NCBI GenBank assembly: GCA_033032865.1
Contig: JAWHQI010000001.1
Span: forward strand, 5,157,001 to 5,221,000
Source: Dactylorhiza incarnata
Taxonomy: Eukaryota > Streptophyta > Magnoliopsida > Asparagales > Orchidaceae
Reading direction: 5' to 3'
DNA: 64,000 nt
In this document: piece by piece, positions 56,485 through 64,000 of the stretch
How positions within the stretch are numbered: position 1 is the first letter of the stretch
Layout: the number at the start of each line of letters is the position of its first letter
Position numbers and translations under genes: made by a program
Notes under the pieces: generated by a model
The model's input: only the letters and a program-made list of their open reading frames with translations
Told to the model about the DNA's origin: nothing
Databases searched by the model: none

Positions 56485-57605
56485 TGTACAACCCTGTATT
56501 CGCCGAGTAGGTACTCGAGCCAAGAGGCATTTCGGAACATCGTTCCTCAGCAGGATCCAAGGAAGGGGGGGAGAACCCCAGTAAGGGGCGAGACCAGCCA
56601 GGGGGGCCGCCCCTGGCTGGGTCTCGCCCAACCCCAGTAAGGGGCGAGACCGGCCAGGGGGACCACCCCTGGCAGGGTCTCGCCCAGCCCCAGCTAAGGG
56701 GCGAGACCGGCCAGGGGGGCCGCCCCTGGCAGGGTCTCGCCCAGCCCCAGCTAAGGGGCGGGACCGGCCAGGGGGACCGCCCCTGGCAGGGTCTCGCCCA
56801 GCCCCAGCTAAGGGGCGAGACCGGCCAGGGGGACCGCCCCTGGCAGGGTCTCGCCCAGCCCCAGCTAAGGGGCGAGACCGGCCAGGGGGGCCGCCCCTGG
56901 CAGGGTCTCGCCCAGCCCCAGCTAAGGGGCGGGACCGGCCAGGGGGACCGCCCCTGGCAGGGTCTCGCCCAGCCCCAGCTAAGGGGCGAGACCGGCCAGG
57001 GGGGGCCGCCCCTGGCAGGGTCTCGCCCAGCCCCAGTTAAGGGGCGAGACCAGCAGGGGGGCATCCCCGGGTCTCGCCCCACCCCAGTTAGGGGGCTCGC
57101 CGAGCCCCGCGAGGTACCTCTCTCGCCCAGTTTCGGGGGGAGGTGTCGGTCTGCGTTTAGTATCCCAGAACAGTGGGATTTGGCTATTTGCAGTCCGGTT
57201 TTGGCTATTCGCAGTCCAAATCTGAGGGTATTTTGGGTATTCTGCAGTCCAGTTTAGGTTATTTGCAGCCCAGATCCGAAAATCCTATAAATAGGACCAA
57301 GGGGGCACCATTTGGAGAGATCTCTCATCCTAGGCTAGCTCTCTCCTTCTCCCTCTCCCTCCCCAAGTCTCTCTAGGGGGTGAGGAGAGGCTCCAGTGGT
57401 GCCCAAGCTTAGTAGTGGCTTGGGAGGGGAAGTTCCAAGGGGACTTCCGGGTACGTGGCGGGACCTCCCCGCTAAGCCCTTGGTCCAGTCCTTAGTTCTG
57501 ACACCTTCAACCTAGAGCTCTCCCTTGGGGGAAGTAAGGGTTGGTCGCCCCTCAGCCTCGCTGAGGGCCCCGAACTCCACAGAGACCGAGTTGTCGGTTT
57601 CAACA
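56485..57605 (+). repeat. Z 3' LTR
   Basis: As the 5' LTR, with nine 57-bp units (about 56578-57085) instead of eight. Outside the array the two LTRs look nearly identical. Confidence 0.93.
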
Positions 57606-57825
57606 CTTTGGGTACCCAAATATAACGTGTAGGTTTGTGGGTAGTTAGTGATGAATGGGTCCTTTCATGTGAAGTTAATGTTTCATTTTTAATTTTGGGC
57701 CTCCATTCAAACTTTGGTCTAATGTTATTCTTGTATGTGAAATTTCCATTGTGATATTCTTTATATTGATGATTATGATTGTAATGATTATTGAAAGTAT
57801 TTTTCATAAGAAATTTGTGAGCATT
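57606..57825 (-). pseudogene. X' gag, C-terminal part after a stop
   Basis: The X' gag frame continues beyond its stop as Asn/His-rich sequence (NHYNHNHQYKEYHNGNFTYK) and ends with THKPTRYIWVP at the Z junction. It is uninterrupted here, unlike X, which has a one-base insertion. The remaining codons lie beyond Z, at about 52620-52658. Confidence 0.7.
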
Positions 57826-59052
57826 TCATTTTATTTTGGGAGAAGATTGATGTTGTAAATGATAGTAATGATTGTATTTTGGAATTTCATTTTCAATCTT
57901 TTGAAGTTTGTTATTTCCATTGTTTGGCTTGTTCAACTTATGAGAAATCATATTCAACTTGCTTTTGGAGTTTGCATTATTTTGAGAGTGTATGTTTTGA
58001 GAGTTTTTCTTTATGATTTCCTTAAGCAAGTTGATTTTAGTTTTTAATTTATTATTTTTAATTTTTAAATTATGTCTAGCTTTATTATAAGCGATTGTGC
58101 TATTTTTAAGAGTGGAAATAATTGAATCTATATGTTCTTGATATTTATTTCTGTATTCGTCAAATGTTTCATCCATCTCTTTAATTTCAATTTTATAGTC
58201 TTTGCACTTAGCACAATCATTTATCAAAGATGAATTTTCTAAACATAATTTTTTATTTTGTTCTTTCACTAAAATAAAATCCTTTTCAAGTTTCTTGTGC
58301 TTTTCTTTTAATTTATTATATTCTACACAAGTTGTGGTGTTTTCAACTAAGGAGCCATGTGTAGAACTGGATAAATTAGAATTTGATTCTTCATTAAGTT
58401 TTGCTTTTAATTTTTTATTTTCTAAGCGCAAATGTTTATTAGCATTTTTTAATTTCTTAATTTTGCGCTTTGTAGTTTGAAGCATTTGTAATGTAGAAAT
58501 AGAAGTGCAGAAAATGGGATTTGATTTCCTTACATTGCTTTCGGGAGAGGCATGAATTGAACACATAGTTTCTTTTACACCTTTTTGGCACTCCTCTTCC
58601 GAAGACATTACTTCTTCTTCTTTTCCATTTGATGTGAGCTCCATTGATCCGTCATGAGAGGAGCATTCTTGAAGACTTGTGCAAGCTTGCATATTCTCCG
58701 GTTCTTGTGATTGTTCCATACCTGTAGAAGGAGAATCATACATTTCTTCAAGAAATTTCCATACTTTGTATGCACTAGAAAAACAGTATATTAATTTTGA
58801 AATGTCGTGAGATAAAGCACAGAAAATACTATTTAAAGCTTTTGCATTTAGATGACGTTCCTTTTTATTTGTTTCATCCGCTGGTCTAACTATTGCTATA
58901 TCCCATGCATTGATATCTAAAATTTTAATAAACTTTTCCATTAAAAATTTCCACCCTTTATAATTTCTCCCTTCGAATAAAGGTGGTTTAAGAGATTTTT
59001 CTTCTTCATAAAAATTTACCCCACTAATAGAAGCGAGATCATAAGAGGCCAT
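57826..59052 (-). CDS. gag: X' gag (copia type, coiled coil)
   Basis: A 408-residue open frame from ATG 59052, shortly after the primer site. The N-terminal copia-Gag domain (FEGRNYKGWKFLMEKFIKIL, SIFCALSHDISKLIYCF, YKVWKFLEEMYDSP) is followed by an acidic linker. A coiled coil then runs from about residue 190 to 350, rich in Lys, Glu and Asn (KLKEKHKKLEKDF, EIKEMDETFDEYRNKYQ). It ends at TGA 57826-57828; X has a Leu codon at that position, so this is a nonsense change. It is longer than the first open part of the X gene, which stops earlier at a different base. Each copy is broken at a site where the other is open. Confidence 0.75.
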   Translation of the reverse strand: MASYDLASISGVNFYEEEKSLKPPLFEGRNYKGWKFLMEKFIKILDINAWDIAIVRPADETNKKERHLNAKALNSIFCALSHDISKLIYCFSSAYKVWKFLEEMYDSPSTGMEQSQEPENMQACTSLQECSSHDGSMELTSNGKEEEVMSSEEECQKGVKETMCSIHASPESNVRKSNPIFCTSISTLQMLQTTKRKIKKLKNANKHLRLENKKLKAKLNEESNSNLSSSTHGSLVENTTTCVEYNKLKEKHKKLEKDFILVKEQNKKLCLENSSLINDCAKCKDYKIEIKEMDETFDEYRNKYQEHIDSIISTLKNSTIAYNKARHNLKIKNNKLKTKINLLKEIIKKNSQNIHSQNNANSKSKLNMISHKLNKPNNGNNKLQKIENEIPKYNHYYHLQHQSSPKIK

Positions 59053-59087
59053 TATTCCCGGTTGTTAAGCCGATTGGAATAAAACCC

Positions 59088-59098
59088 CTCTGATACCA
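59088..59098 (-). promoter_or_regulatory. X' primer binding site (tRNA-iMet type)
   Basis: The minus-strand TGGTATCAGAG lies two bases inside the LTR end at 59101. Confidence 0.85.
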
Positions 59099-59100
59099 CT

Positions 59101-59327
59101 TGTTGGATCGGTAGGCGCCCTTAGGGGGGGGGGGGGGTGAATAAGGGTTTTAAAAAACTTATATTATATTTTGAAAAGTTTTATAATAATGCAAGATTAA
59201 AACAATAAGAAGTCAAGTAAAACATTTGAAATAAAGTAGAGACATGATTTATTAATATCAAATAAGGTTTTACAAAAGTTGACTTCTATAACGCTAGAAA
59301 TCGGTGGCGATGAATAGTAAACTCTTT
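59101..59327 (-). repeat. X' 5' LTR, only the 3' end
   Basis: The last 227 bp or so of the LTR on the minus strand, ending GATCCAACA. It is clearly diverged from X in this stretch. It is joined at about 59327 to an X-type LTR piece in the opposite orientation. Confidence 0.75.
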
Positions 59328-59598
59328 TTCATATTTCGCTTTGATTTCTAGCGTCATTGAAATCAAAATTTTGTAATCATTTTTATTAATAGTAATCATA
59401 TCTCTCCTTTTGTAATAAAAATGATGTGTTCTTCATTTCTCTAAATTATTTATTATCATCTCTTTTATTATAAAACAATTTAGATGTTTATTCAAAATCA
59501 CTATTTTGATCTCTTATTATTTCAAGTATTACAAAATATAATATAAGTTTTTGAAAACCCTTATTCACCCCCCTCTAAGGGCGCCTACCGATCCAACA
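59328..59598 (+). repeat. X-type LTR, 3' end fragment
   Basis: Matches 41488-41765 (CATATTTCGCTTTG to CCAACA) with a shortened C run. It lies head to head with the X' LTR piece, giving an imperfect inverted junction. Confidence 0.8.
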
Positions 59599-59651
59599 AG
59601 GGTTTGAGAATAACAAGGGTTTTATAAACAAACAAATATAACTTTAGTTTT
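59599..59651 (+). other. Short filler between LTR fragments
   Basis: 53 bp with a copied scrap (GGTTTGAGAATAACAA) of the X LTR start and AT-rich DNA of unknown origin. Confidence 0.5.
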
Positions 59652-60614
59652 TGTTGGAACATGGTCTTCCGCATCTCCTAGGTTTGAGAATAACAAATCC
59701 TATGTGTATTTGATCTTGTGTGTTTAAGTGTGCAGGCTAACATAGTCCACATGACTCAAGGATTACATAAGAAGGTTGCCTCCAAAGTTGAGCCATAAAA
59801 TCCAAAACTCCTACTAGCGCCTGCGGTAGTACTAGTGCAGGCGCTAGCTGTCGTTCGACGAACTGTTAGCGGCACTCGACGAAATGCTCATAACTGCGTT
59901 CGACGAAAATTCGTTCGACGAACTCTTAGCGGCGTTCGACGAAATATCGTTCGACGAAATATTGGCTTAAGCGCAATTGTCAGGAGAACTTATAGAAGGA
60001 GATAGCGCCAGGCGATATCCGATAGTGCAGGCGATAGCGAGAAGCATAGTAGGCAAGAGAGAATTGTTTCCTCAGATTGAAGATTCTGCCGCGCAGAATG
60101 TGTCCTAATATGGGATAGCGTCGGCGGTAGCACTAGTGCAGGCGCTAGCGCTGAGGCTATAAAAAGGACCCATTGGCTCCGTCTTGATAATCCTCTTAAG
60201 ATCCAAAATTCCAGAGCTTCGTGCCACAGCATAGAGAGGAAGGTTCAGAGAGATACTCCCACAAATTCATGAAGGCTTAAGGAGATCCGTGAAAAAGATT
60301 TCAACACGCATCATCATCGTGACGAAAGACCGCATCAACTACGATCATACTCTGCGTCTTCGTCTACTTCTCCAAGAGATCCACATTGAGGGAGTTTTTA
60401 TATTACTGTCTTTTCATTTCACATCCTTTCTTGTAATCGTGTAAGTAAACTTGCCTCGTGTTGACGACTAGGTCTGGGTAGGACTTAGGGCTAAAATTCG
60501 CCTCGTGTTGGCGACTAGATCTAGGCTAGGTCTAGGGGGTGCTCGAGGCCATATCCGGGGAAGGGTTGGCTAGAGCGGCTTGAGGCCAAATCCGGGGAGG
60601 ATAGGCTAGGGCCA
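59652..60614 (+). repeat. X'' LTR, 3'-truncated
   Basis: Starts TGTTGGAACATGG. It has the TTCGACGAA array (59860-59965) and TATA box (60158), and ends inside the LTR at GGGCCA. Its array resembles the X' LTR more than the X LTR. It joins directly to E2-type gag. Confidence 0.85.
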
Positions 60615-60752
60615 ATCAACTTGGGACGGACACTGACAACTTTTCTAGCCACCTTTCAGATGGCCATTCTACGGCCACCCCAGCAGGTCACCGTACCCAC
60701 TGACCTTCTGACAACCTTCAGGGGGCTAAGGAATCCTATCTTCCGAGGTACC
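60615..60752 (+). pseudogene. Fragment of E2-type gag
   Basis: Matches 10569-10707 of E2a gag at roughly four bases in five (CTTGGGACGGACACTGACAA; reading LGRTLTTFLATFQMAILRPP). It is open where E2a has a stop in this stretch. It is probably what remains of E2b gag after deletion of the E2b LTR end and leader. It ends at GGTACC. Confidence 0.75.
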
Positions 60753-61837
60753 TCTTGGGAATATTGCCTACAATATTCCTTTGATTTGAAGAGGCATCAC
60801 TCACAATGCTAAGTACAAGATGTATTTGATAAAGCCATATTTTTGTAAGATATACAGACTCAGGTAACTCAAGAGAAGGGCCAATCATGCCCTTAGATCA
60901 GGAGAATTCATCTCCTAAGGGATGAAGAGTGGTCTCAGCTGAACTGCTGAGATTTGGCGTGTTCGTCGAATGCAGAACTCAGTTCGTCGAATGCAGAGAC
61001 AGGACAGAAGCAAGCGCTGAGACTTGGCGTGTTCGTCGAACGCAGAACTCAGTTCGTCGAACGTTGAACTCAGTTTGTTGAATGCAGAGACGGGACAGAA
61101 GCAAGCACTGAGACTTGGCGTGTTCGTCAAACACATAACTCAGTTCGTCGAACGCAGAGACGGGACAGAAGCAAACGCTGAGACTTGGTGTGTTCGTCGA
61201 ACGAAGAATGAAGTTCGTCGAATGCAGAGTTTGGCGAGTTCGTGAATGCAGAGTATGGCGAGTTTGTCGAACGCAGAGTTTGGCGAGTTTGTCGAACGCA
61301 GAGTTTGGCGAGTTTGTCGAACGCAGAGTTTGGCGAGTTTGTCGAACGCAGAGTTTGGCAAGTTTGTCGAACGCAGTATGGCGAGTTCATCGAACGCAGA
61401 TTGCGGGTTCTTCCCTTGGCGCAAGCTGCAGAAAGGCATTATGGGGGTCCACCAGTCTCTCCCATATTATTCAGAAGGACGGCTGAGAGTCGTTGAAGGT
61501 CGGGGATGTATAAAAGGGATAAATTAGGGTTGAGAAAGAACTTCTGCTATCAATCTTTCTCTCGAGCACACAAAGAAGCAGAAGCGAAATGTTCCATTGT
61601 CGGCAACCAAGAACTGAGCCAACACAAGGCTGCAAGGAGAAAAAGAGATAGCTCTTCTTGATTCATCTTAAGATAGAGCAAGTAGATCCAGACTTTCATA
61701 TGAAGTGCTGATCAAGTAGAATCAAGATTGGAGCTGTACCACTCCTCCCTGATTCAAGTCGGCAACAACAACAGAAAAGAAGAAGAAGAACATGCTTGAT
61801 CTTTTCTTCTTTCATTCTGTAAACCTCTTTATATGAA
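60753..61837 (+). repeat. Y: copia-type LTR/leader, boundaries uncertain
   Basis: Begins TCTTGGGAATATTGCC, with GGAATATTG mirrored by CAATATTCC. It carries many TTCGTCGAA motifs (60965-61400) and a 25-bp tandem array (61261-61385). A TATA-like TATAAAAG is at 61509, and a transcript-like leader follows. No primer site is seen before the gag; a deletion probably removed it with the gag start. Confidence 0.55.
61240..61400 (+). repeat. 25-bp tandem repeats in Y LTR
   Basis: About six units of GCGAGTTTGTCGAACGCAGA plus GTTTG, with exact 25-bp spacing at 61261, 61286, 61311, 61336 and 61361. Overlapping ORFs on both strands are repeat artefacts. Confidence 0.8.
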
Positions 61838-62662
61838 GTGCCCACCACCATTGATCTTACTAGGCTGGTAGGCAAGTCTTACACTGAAATGATAAGGGAT
61901 GAGATATCATTGGTTACAATGGATAAAAGGGCTCAAAATATCATTGTCAATGCTATTGATGATTCAACTTTCCAAAACTTGGTGCACTGTGATACTACAA
62001 AAGAGATGTGGGATACATTGATTGTGTACATGGAAGGGACTGAGGAAGTGAGGAATGATAGGAAATCGCTCCTCAATCTGGAGTATGAAGCCAACTTTAG
62101 GCAACAAAATCAGGAGTGCATAGCTGACTGCTATGAAAGATTCTTCAGAATAGTAAATGAGTTGAGGACATATGAAAGGATCTTCACTCATTATGAGTTG
62201 AATGATAAATTCCTAAGATCTCTAACTAGAGATTGGGATACAAAAATCTGTGCCATCAGGGAAGTGGCAAAGCTGAGTGAAACTCCTCCTCACACTCTGT
62301 TTGGAAAGTTGCTCTCATATGAGATGCAACTATCTGCTAGAAAGGAAGAGGACACCTCCTCCAGGCCTCATGCTAGGGAGAAGTCTGTGTCCCTTAAGGA
62401 TGAAGGGTCCAAGAAGAGCAAGACAAGAATTCCTACCCCACCAAGAAGGGCTGCTGACTCAGACAATTCAGATCACTGCTCATCTGAAAACAACTCTTCT
62501 GATGAGGAATTTGCTACCTTCTCAAGGCAATTCAAAAAGATGATGAGAAGGAAGCAGTGGAAGAATAAGCCTTCCTCCTCCTCACATCCTAGGAAGGATT
62601 CAAGCAGGGCAGACAGGCAGCACCCCAAAGGGGACATGTATGACTCTAAACATGTTAAGCAT
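61838..62662 (+). pseudogene. gag: Y gag (copia type), both ends lost
   Basis: An open frame that begins within a copia Gag. It reads MDKRAQNIIVNAIDD, TTKEMWDTLIVYMEGTEEV, CYERFFRIVNELRTYE and LNDKFLRSLTRDWDTKI, a UBN2-type Gag. A Ser/Lys-rich linker with acidic SDNSDHCSSENNSSDEEF follows. The usual N-terminal block with GxNYxxWK is missing upstream, and the first in-frame Met-like codon is GTG. At 62662 the gene is cut by the V LTR, after a basic stretch and before any zinc knuckle. The frame continues into V to 62743 only by chance. It resembles Sirevirus/copia Gag and is a different family from X. Confidence 0.7.
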
Positions 62663-63040
62663 TGTAACGCCCCAGATTCTTCTTTTGATTATTTTAACAA
62701 AGCACATGAAATTAAGAATAATTATCCGAAACCGAGGTGTTAATTTTGGGCGTTACCTTTCGCAATCGACGTCGTCGTCCGACGAGTTAGCTCTTGATGA
62801 GGGCGTTACTTCGGTAAAGTGTAAGTATATGTATATATATACGTTACACCATATTATTAAGGTACAAAGACGAATATAAAGAGTTATACAATATAAATAT
62901 GATATACATATATATATATACGTTTATGCGTGAAGGTTTGGGATACCTTTGGCCTTAAGTTCATGTGCGGGTGGATATATTTGGGTTTAACCATATATTG
63001 TATATATATAACTACATATGACATATACATATATATAAAC

Positions 63041-63116
63041 TTTTATTATTATTATTATTATTATTACTATTATTACTATTATTACTATTATTATTATTAT
63101 TATTATTATTATTACT
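63041..63116. repeat. (TTA)n microsatellite
   Basis: About 25 TTA units with a few TAC or TAT interruptions. Confidence 0.95.
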
Positions 63117-63553
63117 TATACTTAATAAGTGGAACATTACCTGCTGGCATCCTTTATTTCGGCATCTGCTCTCCTTTTTCCCGATATCCCTCCCCCCTTC
63201 TCGATTCCTGCTGTGGAGAGCCGCGCCTAGGGTTGCCGGATCGGTGCCATTTCCGTTGCCGGAGCTGTCGGAGGGAGCCTCGGAGTCGCCGGAGATCATC
63301 CTCGTCGACGGGGCTAGGCTATTCCTCGGCTCTTGGCGTGTTTGTCGCGACCCGACGTGTCGCCGGTGGAACCCTAAGTAAGGAAACTCTTCTTTCTCCT
63401 CCTTCACCTCCTCCCCTTGTTCTAAATTAGCTGCTTCCCTGGTTGTTGGATTTGTGAAGGCTTGCTTTATTATGCGCTTGTGTTGTGATGTTCTAGGCTA
63501 TAAGCCCCCTATGCCTTCAGTTTTTTTTGGTATTGATGATGATCTTGTTAGAT

Positions 63554-63730
63554 TCCTGTCTTCTTTGGGGGAAATTATGGGTTATGGCTGCTGCTCGGTT
63601 TATAGCTGCTGCTCGGTTGCTTGGTTTCCTGTCTTCTTTGGGGGAGATTATGGGTTATGGCTGCTGCTCGGTTTATAGCTGCTGCTCGGCTGCTTGGTTT
63701 CCGGTCTTCTTGGGGAAATTTGTGGGTTTA
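63554..63730 (+). repeat. 73-bp tandem repeat
   Basis: Two full copies and a partial third starting TCCTGTCTTCTTTGGGG, at 63554, 63627 and 63700. Each holds duplicated GCTGCTGCTCGG. Confidence 0.85.
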
Positions 63731-64000
63731 AGGGTTTATAGTTGTTTTATGCTTCCAGAAATTATGAATTTGTTAGTCCCCCCTTTGGAAATCTGGGCAT
63801 GGAAACTTCGGGTTGTCCCCTTCAGGTTTGGAAATTTTCGGATTTTTGTGGGTTTGTGGCTGCTCCTTTGTGTTTCCTGAAACTATGAATTTGGAGTTTC
63901 TCCCTTTTGAAATTTAGGGTATAATGTTATATTGGGAACTCATTGGGTTTCCTTAGCTCCATGCAAGCTTCGACCTGGGTTTGTACTGAAATTCAGTGTT

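Larger units (their letters stand above)
52664..57605 (+). mobile_element. Z: gag-only Tat-like element with GC-rich repeats
   Basis: Target duplication CTTTG at 52659-52663 and 57606-57610. X, at about 43256-43270, shows the uninterrupted site, confirming the insertion. LTRs are 52664-53729 and 56485-57605. The interior has one gag ORF (53778-55118) and a 78-bp minisatellite; pol is absent. The gag zinc finger resembles Tat-group Gag. It is strikingly GC-rich against AT-rich X'. Confidence 0.92.
48388..59327 (-). mobile_element. X': inverted relative of X, split by Z
   Basis: On the minus strand: truncated 5' LTR (59101-59327), primer site (59088-59098), gag, non-coding interior, 3' LTR (48388-49139). 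Z is inserted at CTTTG (52659-52663 and 57606-57610). The interior is closely similar to X, but the LTR is a distinct subfamily, closer to 59652-60614. No target duplication is found, and both ends are joined to other sequence. Confidence 0.85.
62663..64000 (+). repeat. V: start of another LTR (gypsy-like)
   Basis: TGTAACGCCCCAG at 62663 resembles the TGTAACACCCC start of E1. The five bases before it (AGCAT, 62658-62662) would be the target duplication, but the far end is outside the window. It contains a TTA microsatellite (63041-63115), a GC-rich leader-like block (63180-63420) and 73-bp repeats. ORFs here (62930-63880) are low-complexity or repeat frames. The same DNA could be a 5' untranslated region of something further right. 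Confidence 0.6.

Noticed and set aside
56396..57082. 228-aa minus-strand ORF with a 19-aa Trp/Pro-rich repeat
   Set aside because: Translation of the 57-bp LTR repeats; 57 is also a multiple of three, and the palindromes keep several frames open.
61140..61527. Overlapping ORFs with short repeats near 61.2 kb, and a CRISPR-like look of the 25-bp array
   Set aside because: The units are strictly head to tail with no unique spacers. The frames follow from the 25-bp repeat in a plant LTR.
62930..63430. ORF with a run of Tyr residues
   Set aside because: Produced by the TTA microsatellite read as TAT/TAC; surrounding sequence is LTR.

Overview
The window is intergenic plant DNA made almost entirely of nested LTR retrotransposons. 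No host protein gene, rRNA or tRNA gene was recognised. The Del/Tekay-like, Athila-like, Tat-like and Sirevirus-like protein families, the tRNA-iMet and tRNA-Asp type primer sites, and the 5-bp target duplications point to a repeat-rich flowering plant. The sequence does not fix the species. Element names used here (E1, E2a, E2b, E3, W, X, X', X'', Y, Z, V) are local labels.

Layout. E2a is an old Del/Tekay-like Ty3/gypsy element: 5' LTR remnant from 1 to about 1296, broken gag-pol up to 21.33 kb, and a 3' LTR at 21389-24388. Two elements sit inside its gag. E1 (1622-10547, TSD CCAGC) is a nearly intact Del/Tekay element. E3 (11484-17635, TSD GGAGC) is a pol-less element derived from Athila. 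A second copy, E2b, starts at 24389 inside the E2a LTR. Its LTR is split by W (27206-39224, minus strand, TSD AAGAG), a complete but mutated Athila-like element, and then by X (40485-47996), a gag-only Sirevirus-like element. After X come about 390 bp of scrambled filler DNA, then a related inverted copy X' (48388-59327). X' is itself split by Z (52664-57605, TSD CTTTG), a gag-only Tat-like element full of GC-rich tandem repeats. Further LTR pieces (59328-60614), a scrap of E2-type gag (60615-60752), a truncated copia element Y (to 62662) and the first part of another LTR, V (62663-64000), complete the window.

How the parts relate. E1, E2 and W once coded for their own protease, reverse transcriptase, RNase H and integrase. 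E3, X and Z carry only gag-like genes plus LTRs, primer sites and polypurine tracts, so they would need enzymes from relatives; W shares primer type and polypurine architecture with E3. The most unusual content is in the AT-rich non-coding interiors of E3, X and W. These hold small repeated stem-loop modules in which stem bases change in compensating pairs while loops stay constant. One roughly 90-nt fold occurs twice in E3 and once each in X and X', elements of two different superfamilies. Structures were found by eye; no alignment or folding program was run.
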